Assembly (NCBI GenBank): GCA_963845425.1
Contig: CAWJSC010000004.1
Coordinates: forward strand, 54,551 to 118,550
From: DATDAH01 sp963845425
GTDB taxonomy: Bacteria > Actinomycetota > Acidimicrobiia > Acidimicrobiales > DATDAH01
DNA: 64,000 nt
Direction of reading: 5' to 3'
Below are positions 7,408 to 15,317 of the stretch, piece by piece; position 1 is the first letter of the stretch, and each line of letters begins with the position of its first letter. The notes beneath the pieces are model-generated. The model ran no database searches, was not told the origin of the DNA, and saw only the letters and a program-made list of their open reading frames with translations. Both the position numbers and the translations under genes were made by a program.

Positions 7408-9381
7408 TCAGGCGATTCGGTAGTCCTCGGGGTCGAGGTGGCGGGTGAGTGCCCAGTACTCGTCCATCGCCCAGGGCGACAGCGTGTAGACCCGGCCCGC
7501 CGGGTTCTTGTAGTGGCTGTGGGTGATGGCGGGGTGGGCCCACACGAGCCGGCTGATCTCCTGTTGGTGTCGCTCGGCGTACGCGTCGTGCACCGCCCGG
7601 TCGACCTCGATGCTGCGGGCGCCTCGGGTGAGCACGGCCCGGATGGCGTCGAGGGCGTGGGCGGTCTGGTATTCGGCGTGGAAGAAGAGGCTGGCGCTGT
7701 GGGCGAGGTTCGTGCCCGGGCCGTAGAGACAGAACAGGTTCGGGAAGTTCGGCATCGTGATGCCGAGGTACGCCGTCGGCTCCTCGCCCCACTGCGCCCG
7801 CAGGTCGACCCCGTCGAGACCCGTGACGGCCATCGAGGCCAGGAAGTCGTTGTGGCGGAACCCGGTGGCGAGGCAGATCACGTCGGCTTTCCGTGCCTCG
7901 CCGTCGGTGGTCACGACCCCCTCCGGGACGATTCGCTCGATCGGGGTGCGGACCAGCTCGACGTCGGGTCGGCACAGGTTGCGCAGCCAGAAGCCGTCGT
8001 CCTGGAGGATCCGCTTGCCCATGGCGGGATAGTCGGGGAGCGACTTCTCGATCAGGTCCTCGCGGCCGTCGAGTTGGGAGCGGATCCAACCCGCCAGCAG
8101 CTCACCGCGCGTCGCGTTGCCCTCGTTGACGCCGTAGCCGTCGGGGTGGGTGTACTCGGGGTCGATGCGGTAGGGCTCGGTGCCGCTGGCGATGCCGGTG
8201 TACCCCATCATGAAGCGGAACCAGCGGGCATAGAAGGGCAGGTGGCGCAGGGCCCACCGCTCGCCGGGCGGCACCGTCGTCCGGTAGACGAAGTTCGGGA
8301 ACATCCACTGCGCCGTGCGCTGGTAGATGGTCAAGGAGCCCACGTCCTCGGCGATCGTCGGCGCGATCTGGAAGCCGCTGGCGCCGGCGCCGATCAGGGC
8401 GAACCGTGTTCCCCTGATGTCGAGGTCGTCGGGCCACCGCGACGAGTGGAACGTCGGGCCGGCGAAGGTGTCCAGGCCCTCGATGTCCGGGAGCCTCGGG
8501 ATGTTCAGAGAACCGACGGCGCTGATGACGAACCGGGCGCGGTGCTCCTCCTCGCCCCCGTCGGCATTGCGAAGGCTGACGAGCCACGAGCCGTCGTCCT
8601 CGTCCCACACCAGGCGGGTCACGGTGGTGCCGAACCGACAGTGGGGACCCAGCCCGTGTTCGTCGAGGACCTCGGCGAAGTAGTCCCGGAGCTCGGGCTG
8701 GCGGCAGTAGTACTCGCTCCAGTGGTCCGCCGGCCGAAACGGGTAGCAGTACTGGTGGCTGCCCACGTCGATCCGGGCACCGGGGTACCGGTTCTCCCAC
8801 CAGGTCCCGCCAGGGCCGTCGTTCTTGTCGACGATGGTGAACGGCAACCCGGCCTGGGCGAGGCGGATGCCGGCGAGGATGCCCGCCTGACCACAGCCGA
8901 TCACGATGACCGGGGCCGCCGCCTTGACGTCCTCGGCGATCTCGTCGCCCCAGGTGATGGCCCGGGGGTCGATCCCGTCGAACTGCAGGTCCTCGAAGAG
9001 CATCGGGGCGAGCCGGTCAGGGACGGTCTCACCGGCGAGGAAGGACATCAGCTCCCGCAGGACCTCCGGGGAGATGGGCCGGGGCTCGCACCCGGCGTCC
9101 CGGTAGGACGCGATGGCGGGCAGTGCCGCCCGGAAGACGGCGGCCCGCTCGTCCGCGGTCAGCCCACACTGGAACTGCGTCGACGTCGCGGGCTGGGGCA
9201 GGGTCCGGTCCCGGATCCACGAGACGTCCCCGGTCATGTGCACCAGCGAGCACAGCAGTGCCGGCGCGCTGAGGTCCTCGAGCATCGTGCCGATCACCGC
9301 GTCGTCGTCGGTGAACGGAACCCCGGCGTGCGGGTTTCGCGTCGGCCCCGCCGCGGTCGCCCGCACCCGGTCAATCGTCAC
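7408..9381 (-). CDS. Type I Baeyer-Villiger monooxygenase, 4-hydroxyacetophenone monooxygenase-like
   Basis: FAD- and NADPH-dependent monooxygenase of 657 residues that would insert oxygen next to a ketone to give an ester or lactone. Domains: an N-terminal extension of ~150 residues, FAD Rossmann motif GCGQAG at 162-167, the GGTWW...YPGARID active-site loop at 191-205, the Baeyer-Villiger fingerprint FAGPTFHSSRWP at 306-317, then an NADPH Rossmann motif GAGASG at 331-336. The extension and total length match 4-hydroxyacetophenone monooxygenase rather than the ~540-residue cyclohexanone type. The C-terminal GPGTNLAHSASLFFHAEYQ segment is also typical. The start is a GTG at 9381 with no clear ribosome site, so a later start is possible, though the extension is conserved in type. 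It stands alone between a DUF805 gene and a divergent VOC gene. Confidence 0.9.
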   Translation of the reverse strand: MTIDRVRATAAGPTRNPHAGVPFTDDDAVIGTMLEDLSAPALLCSLVHMTGDVSWIRDRTLPQPATSTQFQCGLTADERAAVFRAALPAIASYRDAGCEPRPISPEVLRELMSFLAGETVPDRLAPMLFEDLQFDGIDPRAITWGDEIAEDVKAAAPVIVIGCGQAGILAGIRLAQAGLPFTIVDKNDGPGGTWWENRYPGARIDVGSHQYCYPFRPADHWSEYYCRQPELRDYFAEVLDEHGLGPHCRFGTTVTRLVWDEDDGSWLVSLRNADGGEEEHRARFVISAVGSLNIPRLPDIEGLDTFAGPTFHSSRWPDDLDIRGTRFALIGAGASGFQIAPTIAEDVGSLTIYQRTAQWMFPNFVYRTTVPPGERWALRHLPFYARWFRFMMGYTGIASGTEPYRIDPEYTHPDGYGVNEGNATRGELLAGWIRSQLDGREDLIEKSLPDYPAMGKRILQDDGFWLRNLCRPDVELVRTPIERIVPEGVVTTDGEARKADVICLATGFRHNDFLASMAVTGLDGVDLRAQWGEEPTAYLGITMPNFPNLFCLYGPGTNLAHSASLFFHAEYQTAHALDAIRAVLTRGARSIEVDRAVHDAYAERHQQEISRLVWAHPAITHSHYKNPAGRVYTLSPWAMDEYWALTRHLDPEDYRIA

Positions 9382-9527
9382 CGCGGGATCGTAGGCGTCG
9401 ACGTGGGTGTCGGAGGTGCGAGGACCCCGCCGAGCACTGCGCGAAAATCAGACTGGTGTCTGCTTGAGGTCAGCATCTGACCGCAAGCGGGTACAGGATC
9501 ACCAGGCGCAACCAAAGGAGCAACGTC

Positions 9528-9986
9528 ATGGTGTCTGCCATCCCAGAGGACTACCCCCGGGTCACGCCCTACCTGAGTGTCGATGGCGCCGGCGAGGCCA
9601 TTCAGTTCTACGTCGACGTGCTCGATGCCACGCTCCGGGGCCGCATGGACGGGCCCGACGGCCGGGTCGGCCACGCCGAGCTGGAAGTCGGCGACTCGCT
9701 CATCATGTTGGCGGACATCTTCCCGGAAGCGGGCCAGTCATCGCCCAAGGATCTCGGCGGCACGCCGGTGATGTGCATGGTCTACGTCGAGGACGCCGAC
9801 GCCACCTTCGCCAAGGCCCTCGCCGCGGGGGCCACCGAGGTCTCGCCGGTCCAGGACCAGTTCTACGGCGACCGGTCCGGCCGGTTCGAAGACCCCTGGG
9901 GTCACCGCTGGAACGTCGCCACCCACGTCGAGGACGTTCCCCCCGAGGAGATGGAGGCTCGTGCCGCCAAGGCCATGGGCGGCTGA
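9528..9986 (+). CDS. VOC family protein (PhnB/glyoxalase-like)
   Basis: A 152-residue vicinal-oxygen-chelate protein of the PhnB-like branch. Recognisable are VTPYLSVDGAGEAIQFYVDVLDA, GHAELEVGDSLIMLADIFPE, CMVYVEDADATFAKALAAGA and the closing GRFEDPWGHRWNVATHVEDV, which together form two beta-alpha-beta-beta-beta modules. Such proteins bind a metal or a small ligand; this one cannot be tied to a reaction. The ATG at 9528 has an AAGGAG site 8 nt upstream. A stem-loop directly after the stop probably ends its transcript. Confidence 0.9.
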   Translation: MVSAIPEDYPRVTPYLSVDGAGEAIQFYVDVLDATLRGRMDGPDGRVGHAELEVGDSLIMLADIFPEAGQSSPKDLGGTPVMCMVYVEDADATFAKALAAGATEVSPVQDQFYGDRSGRFEDPWGHRWNVATHVEDVPPEEMEARAAKAMGG

Positions 9987-10010
9987 GAGTCGGAGCGGCT
10001 ACTCCGGCTC
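9987..10010 (+). terminator. Stem-loop after the VOC gene, probable terminator
   Basis: Arms GAGTCGGAG (9987-9995) and CTCCGGCTC (10002-10010) pair over nine positions with one mismatch around a six-base loop. It begins immediately after the stop codon at 9986, in the 44 bp between convergent genes. No T-run follows, as is common in high-GC actinobacteria. Confidence 0.45.
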
Positions 10011-10030
10011 AGGAGCCCGTGACCGGCCGA

Positions 10031-10795
10031 TCAGGGGTCGACCTCGCCCTCGAAGAGCCCGAACACGGCCCCCTGGGGGTCGAGGACCAGGGCGATGCTG
10101 CCGTCCGGGATCGGGGCGGTGAACAGGACCTGACCCCCGAGCCCCTGCACCCGCTCGGTGGTCGCGGCGACGGCCTCGACCGTGAAGTACGGGCGCCAGT
10201 GGGACGGGGCGTCGGTCACGATCGAGAAGGTGGCGTTGAGCCGCCCTTCGTTGAGGACCGACTGCATCGGTGGGCCGTCCGGACCGGTGTCGACCACCTC
10301 CGTCGTCCACCCGAAGAGGGCACCGTAGAACTCGCCGGCCGCGTCGAGGTCGGTGGTGGCCAACTCGTTCATGCACAGGCAGCCGATGTCGTTGACCCGC
10401 TCGGCGCCGATGGAACCCCGGGGCTCCCACACGGCGAAGACGGCCCCCTGGGGGTCGGTGAGGACGGCCATGCGCCCGGCGTCCATCACGTCGAAAGGCG
10501 GAGCCAGCACGGCCCCACCCAGCTCGGCGACCCGGGCCGCAGCGGCATCGGCGTCCACCACGGTGACGTAGCTCGTCCACGCCGCCGGCGCGCCCTCGGG
10601 CGGTGGCCCGAACATCCCGGCCACCGCCGACCCCTCGACCCGGGCGGTGGTGTACACCCCGCCATCGCCGGTGTCGCCGTCCTCGGTCACCCAGCCGAAG
10701 AGGTCGGTGTAGAACGCCTGGGCCGCCGCCGGATCGGTGGTGGTCAGGTCGATCCAGCTGAGGGTCCCCGGAGCATGGCTCGTACGTGTCCCCAT
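10031..10795 (-). CDS. Two-domain VOC family protein (Cfp30B-like)
   Basis: A 254-residue protein made of two glyoxalase/VOC domains (about 8-125 and 133-252). Each has the same pattern: ...WIDLTTTDPAAAQAFYTDLFGW / ...CMNELATTDLDAAGEFYGALFGW, then DADAAAARVAELGG / VAATTERVQGLGG, then LTDPQGAVFAVWEP / VLDPQGAVFGLFEG. This architecture is that of the mycobacterial 27-kDa antigen Cfp30B, usually annotated as glyoxalase/bleomycin-resistance or hydroxylase; the real substrate is unknown. The ATG at 10795 fits the domain start. The start is 54 bp away from the tRNA fragment that marks the edge of the putative island on its right. Confidence 0.88.
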   Translation of the reverse strand: MGTRTSHAPGTLSWIDLTTTDPAAAQAFYTDLFGWVTEDGDTGDGGVYTTARVEGSAVAGMFGPPPEGAPAAWTSYVTVVDADAAAARVAELGGAVLAPPFDVMDAGRMAVLTDPQGAVFAVWEPRGSIGAERVNDIGCLCMNELATTDLDAAGEFYGALFGWTTEVVDTGPDGPPMQSVLNEGRLNATFSIVTDAPSHWRPYFTVEAVAATTERVQGLGGQVLFTAPIPDGSIALVLDPQGAVFGLFEGEVDP

Positions 10796-10848
10796 GCGGT
10801 CGACAGTAGCCAGCCAACGATCGTCGGCCGCCTGCGGGAGCGGAATCC

Positions 10849-10896
10849 AGCGCGCTCGGAGGGCCTCGAACCCCCACCTTCTGATCCGTGGTCAGA
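10849..10896 (-). repeat. Truncated tRNA-Arg copy (3' half), candidate attachment site attR
   Basis: Forty-eight bases here match the anticodon-to-3'-end half of the intact tRNA-Arg gene (15184-15232) at all but about four positions, including one single-base gap. The 5' half is absent. Both copies lie in the same orientation, 4.3 kb apart. Duplication of exactly the tRNA 3' half is the usual trace of tyrosine-integrase insertion into a tRNA gene. An integrase 5' stub next to the intact tRNA supports this reading. Confidence 0.75.
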
Positions 10897-11004
10897 GGCG
10901 GGCCACGGCCGCCGCCGTCGTGCGAGCCATCGCAGGCGGGCCCGAGGTGGCAACCTGACAAGGAGGGCTCGACGCAGGATCCCTAAGGAGGCGGCCGGAC
11001 CGCC

Positions 11005-14000
11005 GTGGCCGATCACACGTTCCTCTTCACCGACCTGGAGGGGTCGACCGCGCTCTGGGACGAGCACCCCGGCGCGATGCAGGACGCGCTCGCCCATCAT
11101 GACGCGCTGCTCCGGGCGGCGGTGGCGGACGCCGGAGGACGCGTGGTCAAGGAGACGGGCGACGGCCTGTACGCGGTCCTGCCCTCACCGACCGCCGCGG
11201 TCGCCGCCGCGGTCGCCGCACTCCGGGCGCTGGCCTCGGAGGGATGGGGCGCCACCGGACCGCTTCGGGCTCGCCTGGGCATCGGCGTGGGGGAGGCCGA
11301 AGCCCGCGACGACGACTGGTTCGGCCCGGCGCTGAACCTGGCCAGCCGCATCATGTCGGCCGCCCACGGCGGGCAGGCCCTGCTGTCGGCCACCGCGGCG
11401 ACCGCCGTCGAAGGGCACCTCCCCGCCGGTGTCGGGCTCGTCGACCTGGGCGAGCACCGACTGCGCGGCGTCGGCGCTCCGGAGCGCGTCCACCAGCTCA
11501 CTGTCGAGGGCCTTCCCTCCTCGTTCCCTCCGCTGCGATCGGTCGACGCCTTCCCTGCGGCGGTCGCGCTCCCGAGCCCGCTGCCCGGCCGACGGGAGGG
11601 CGCCATGGCGGGCCGCGACGCCGAGTTGGGCCGGTTGACGGACGCGTGGTCCCGTGCGGCCGGGGGCGCGCTGCAGGTCGGTCTGTTGTCCGGGGAGCCC
11701 GGCATGGGCAAGACCCGCTTGGCGGAGGAGCTCGCGGCGCGGGTGGACGACGAGGGCGGACTCGTCCTCTACGGGGGCTGCGACGAGGAGACGGTGGTCG
11801 CCTACCAGCCCTTCGTCGAGGCCCTGCGGCGCTACGTGCGGGCGGTGCCCGCGGCCACGCTGCGCGAACGCCTCCACGGCCTGGAGCTTGACCTCGCCAG
11901 GCTGTTCCCCGACCTCCCGGGGGAGGGCGGGGCCGCCGATCCCCTCGTCCCAGAGGACGCGGCCACCGCCCGATACCGCCTGTTCGAGGCGGTCACCGGC
12001 GTCCTCACCGGCGCTGCCGCGAGCCGCCCGTGCCTGCTCATCCTCGACGACCTCCACTGGATCGAGAAACCCACCGTACTGTTGCTGCGCCACGTGCTGC
12101 GGGCGGCCGTCGGTGCCCCGTTGCTCGTCTTGGTCGTCTACCGCGATGTCGAGGTGGTCGAGGCCCACCCGCTGAGAGGCCTGCTGACCGAGCTGCGAAG
12201 CGAGTCCCGCACGACGTCCGTCGAGCTCGAGGGGCTGACGGCCGACGCCAGCACCGAGCTGATCCGGACGATCGCGGGTGAGGGGGGAGCCGGTCGGGCC
12301 CCCGATCTGCACCAACAGACCGGGGGCAACCCCCTCTTCCTCGGCGAGCTCGTCCGCCATCTGTCCGACCCGACGCACCCCCGCGGCGACAGCGAGGCCC
12401 TGCCTGTGGGGGTGCGCGAGGTCATTGCTCGCCGGGTGGAGCGCCTCTCCGAGGAGGACGCCCGCCTCCTGAGCCTGGCCGCGACCTGCGGGGCCCAGTT
12501 CGACGTCGACCTGGTCGCCCGTGCGGCCGGCCGGCCGGTCGTGGAGGCCCTCGACGGCCTCGAACGAATGAGCGCCGCCAGGCTCGTCGTCGAGGACGCC
12601 GAACGGGTGGGCCGGTTCCGGTTCCACCACGACCTGGTGCGTCAGGTCGTGTACGGCGAGCTGGGGCCCGCCGGCCGGGCCAGGGCGCACCTCGCGGTGG
12701 GCACGGCCATGGAGAAGCGAGGCGGGCCGGGACGAGCGGCGGCGCTCGCCCACCACTTCACCCGGGCGACGCCCCTGGACGGCGTAGCGCGGGCCATCCG
12801 CTACACGACCGAGGCAGCTCGGGACGCGGTGGCCCGGCTGGCCTCCGAGGACGCCGCCGCGCTCCTCGAGCAGGCGCTCCGGCTGGCCGACCAGGACGCC
12901 GACGGGGACGAGCGGGCACGCGTCGAGCTCCTCACCGAGCTGGCGGAGGCACTCGTCTACGTCGACGACACGCGGGGCATCGAGGTCGCCCGCGAGGCCG
13001 TGCAGCGAGCCCGCTCGGCGGGCCTGGCCGCCGACTTGGGTCGGGCCGTCGCCGCCTTCGCCGATCAACCGCAGGCGCTGCTAGACCATCCCGGCGAGGT
13101 CGCCGCCCTCTTCGACGAGGCTCGCGTCGCACTGGGCGAGGACCATCCTGAGCTCCGTGCCCGGCTGCTGGCCTTCGAGGCGTTCGCGTACGCGACCTAC
13201 CAGCTCCAGGGACGCGACTCCCTGCAGCTGGCCGACGACGCTCTCGCTCTGGCCCGGCGAGCCGACGATCCGAGCACCCTCGGCGAGGCCCTGTTCGGCG
13301 CGGCGGCGGCCCGCTCGGGCACGGCCCCCGTCGACGAGCGGGTCCCCCTCGGGGAGGAGCTGGTGGTGCTCGGCCGGACGGCGACCACCGCTCGGGCGGC
13401 CATCCCCACCGCCTACGGGCTGCGGGTGATGGCCGGCGTCCATCTCGAGCGGGGAGCCTCCGATGCCCTCGCGGCCACAGTCGAGGAGATGGCCCGGTTC
13501 GGTCAGGAGCAGCGCTGGCTCCCCGCGCTGGCCTTCGCCGAGCAGTGGGAGGCGACCCGGGCGCTCACGGAGGGCCGATTCGACGACGTCAGGGACCGCT
13601 GGGAGCGCATGGCGCGGTACCAGGACTCCTACAGTCCGCTGCTCGGCATGCAGATGATGCAGTCGATCCTGCTCGCACGCGAGGAGCGCGACCTGGCTCC
13701 GCTCGCCGGCCCGCTCGGTGGCGCGGCACCCGAGAACCACATCCTCGCTCAGGCGCTGCGGGCGCTGGCCCACGTGGAGGCGGGGGAGCAGGATGCGGCG
13801 AGCGAGGTCCTCGACCGGTTCGCCGCGGTCGACTTCAACGCCGAGTGCCGTCAGAACGGCTGGTCGGCTGTGCTCGGCGTGTTCGCCGAGGTGGCCGTCC
13901 GCTGCGAGGCGACTGCGCACGCCCCCCGGCTCTTCGACCTGCTCACGCCGTTCGCGGGCACCCTGCTCACCGCCCTCCTGGGCCTGGGGGTGGTCGGCGC

Positions 14001-14259
14001 GGCCGACCGGCACCTGGGGATGCTCTGCCCCCTGATCGGGCGGGGCTCGGAGGCGGCTGCCCACTTCGACGCGGCGCTGGTGCTCGAGGAGGGGGCGTCG
14101 GCCACTCCCCTGGCCGTCCGCACCCGCTACTGGAGGGCCCGCTCGTGCGAGCTGGCCCCCGCCGAGCGAGCGGCGCAGCTAATGCAGGTTGCCGACGCCG
14201 CCACCGACCTGGGCATGCGGGCCCTCGCCGTCAGCGCCCGGGTCGGGCCGACGGGCTGA
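11005..14259 (+). CDS. Class III adenylate/guanylate cyclase-ATPase fusion regulator
   Basis: Large 1084-residue signalling protein. Residues 1-170 form a class III cyclase domain: FTDLEGST (metal Asp10), VKETGDG (metal Asp53) and NLASR (transition-state Asn111/Arg115). Next comes an AAA/STAND-type ATPase with Walker A GEPGMGKT at 230-237, the LLILDDLHW Walker B, and QQTGGNPLFLGELV. The second half is TPR-like helical repeats. There is no C-terminal LuxR helix-turn-helix, so output is not obviously DNA binding. Such fusions are abundant in actinobacteria; they are thought to couple cyclic nucleotide synthesis or nucleotide state to signalling, but partners are unknown. GTG start at 11005; AAGGAG lies 14 nt upstream, rather far. 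It is the main cargo between the two tRNA-Arg repeats. A frame-intact relative of the gene at 25008. Confidence 0.87.
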   Translation: MADHTFLFTDLEGSTALWDEHPGAMQDALAHHDALLRAAVADAGGRVVKETGDGLYAVLPSPTAAVAAAVAALRALASEGWGATGPLRARLGIGVGEAEARDDDWFGPALNLASRIMSAAHGGQALLSATAATAVEGHLPAGVGLVDLGEHRLRGVGAPERVHQLTVEGLPSSFPPLRSVDAFPAAVALPSPLPGRREGAMAGRDAELGRLTDAWSRAAGGALQVGLLSGEPGMGKTRLAEELAARVDDEGGLVLYGGCDEETVVAYQPFVEALRRYVRAVPAATLRERLHGLELDLARLFPDLPGEGGAADPLVPEDAATARYRLFEAVTGVLTGAAASRPCLLILDDLHWIEKPTVLLLRHVLRAAVGAPLLVLVVYRDVEVVEAHPLRGLLTELRSESRTTSVELEGLTADASTELIRTIAGEGGAGRAPDLHQQTGGNPLFLGELVRHLSDPTHPRGDSEALPVGVREVIARRVERLSEEDARLLSLAATCGAQFDVDLVARAAGRPVVEALDGLERMSAARLVVEDAERVGRFRFHHDLVRQVVYGELGPAGRARAHLAVGTAMEKRGGPGRAAALAHHFTRATPLDGVARAIRYTTEAARDAVARLASEDAAALLEQALRLADQDADGDERARVELLTELAEALVYVDDTRGIEVAREAVQRARSAGLAADLGRAVAAFADQPQALLDHPGEVAALFDEARVALGEDHPELRARLLAFEAFAYATYQLQGRDSLQLADDALALARRADDPSTLGEALFGAAAARSGTAPVDERVPLGEELVVLGRTATTARAAIPTAYGLRVMAGVHLERGASDALAATVEEMARFGQEQRWLPALAFAEQWEATRALTEGRFDDVRDRWERMARYQDSYSPLLGMQMMQSILLAREERDLAPLAGPLGGAAPENHILAQALRALAHVEAGEQDAASEVLDRFAAVDFNAECRQNGWSAVLGVFAEVAVRCEATAHAPRLFDLLTPFAGTLLTALLGLGVVGAADRHLGMLCPLIGRGSEAAAHFDAALVLEEGASATPLAVRTRYWRARSCELAPAERAAQLMQVADAATDLGMRALAVSARVGPTG

Positions 14260-14302
14260 GCTGGCTCGACCCGTCCGGCTCGGCGCGTCTCGGCGCGCCT
14301 TC

Positions 14303-14860
14303 TCAGTCGGCCCGGCCGTCCGAGCCGCTGGCCCTGAGCCGCACGATGGGCGTGTCCCCCTCCTCGACCACCTCGTGCTCGCTGGTGTCGTGCGCCCGGA
14401 CCACGACGCTGCGGGACGCCGCCCGTCGGGAGCCGTAGCGGCGATGCAGCGGCAGGTACCACAGCACCAGGACGTGGCCCCGCCCCTCGCAGACGTGGAT
14501 CTCGAACTCGGGGCTCACCCCCGTGGCCCAGAACGTCTCGATCGGGACCGGTCCGCCGTCGCGCCGGGCCATGGCCACCGCCTCGCGGTAGGCGGCCCGG
14601 ATGACCCTGCCGACCTCGTGGCCGCCCAGCGGGCTGTCGTCGGCGAGCCACCGGTCCCGGAAGCCCTCGGCGTCCTCCGCGGCGAGGGCCGGGCCCTCAC
14701 CCGCGTCGACATGGCGGCGGGTGACCTCCCACAGGGGGACGTCGTCGTCCATCAACGCCAGGGCGTCGTCGAACGCCCGCTCCAGCTCCTCGGGTGTCCC
14801 GCTGTAGAACTCGTCGAGGGCCTCGATCGCTGCGCTCTTGTACACGGATCGTGAGGGCAT
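14303..14860 (-). CDS. Hypothetical protein inside the putative tRNA-Arg island
   Basis: A 185-residue soluble protein that I do not recognise. It has no signal peptide, membrane segment or cysteine cluster. Composition is acidic in the first half (EALDEFYSGTPEELERAFDDALALMDDD) with a helical look, then FRDRWLADDSPLGGHEVGRVIRAAYREAV, and a mixed beta region with EFEIHVCEGRGHVLVLWYLPLH. The ATG at 14860 is the only reasonable start. It faces the cyclase-ATPase gene, converging on it with 43 bp between the stops, and shares its location between the two tRNA-Arg repeats. Codon use looks like the neighbours' (strong G/C third positions), so it is likely a real gene. Confidence 0.6.
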   Translation of the reverse strand: MPSRSVYKSAAIEALDEFYSGTPEELERAFDDALALMDDDVPLWEVTRRHVDAGEGPALAAEDAEGFRDRWLADDSPLGGHEVGRVIRAAYREAVAMARRDGGPVPIETFWATGVSPEFEIHVCEGRGHVLVLWYLPLHRRYGSRRAASRSVVVRAHDTSEHEVVEEGDTPIVRLRASGSDGRAD

Positions 14861-14949
14861 GACGCTCGCTCCTGGTCGCGGCCGGTCACTCGAACCCTAC
14901 GCCCGCACCGGATGCGGTGTCGGAGTGGCGAGCCGGCGAGCCCGACCCG

Positions 14950-15078
14950 TCAGCGCCCGGGCGATCCCCTGACGGCGACGGGGCTGGAGGTGGACGTGCT
15001 CGAGCAGCTCATCGTGGGTGCCGACCAACACCTGATCCGCCAACTGTCCTTCCCTCGCTGCTGGATGTGGCCTCGCAT
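14950..15078 (-). pseudogene. 5' stub of a tyrosine recombinase (integrase)
   Basis: A short frame starts with ATG at 15078, preceded by GAGGAGG 7 nt upstream, and begins MRGHIQQRGKDSWRIR. This is the standard opening of actinobacterial phage-type integrases (M-x-G-x-I-x-x-R-G-x-x-x-W), the start of the arm-binding domain. After about 16 residues the sequence loses all similarity and stops at 14950, so only the stub remains. It points away from the tRNA-Arg gene, whose 3' end lies 108 bp away. The catalytic R-H-R-Y domain is nowhere in the window. Remnant of the enzyme that inserted an element at this tRNA; the identification rests on the short motif and position. Confidence 0.6.
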
Positions 15079-15185
15079 CGGCAATCCTCCTCGGACACGT
15101 AGGCCCGTCGGACTGCCAAGGGATTGCCAGTGGCGGAAGGAACCTCGCCGAGGTCAGCCCACAGGCCTGTGACCTGGGACTTCAG

Positions 15186-15260
<75 letters not shown>

Positions 15261-15317
15261 AGGGTCACCCACTCTACCGTCGCTCGGGCGGGCCGGTGAC
15301 GGGGTTGTGGACGGTCC

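Noticed and set aside
11005..14259. Possible LuxR-type (MalT) transcription factor
   Set aside because: The C-terminal LuxR helix-turn-helix is absent, so a DNA-binding role is not supported.
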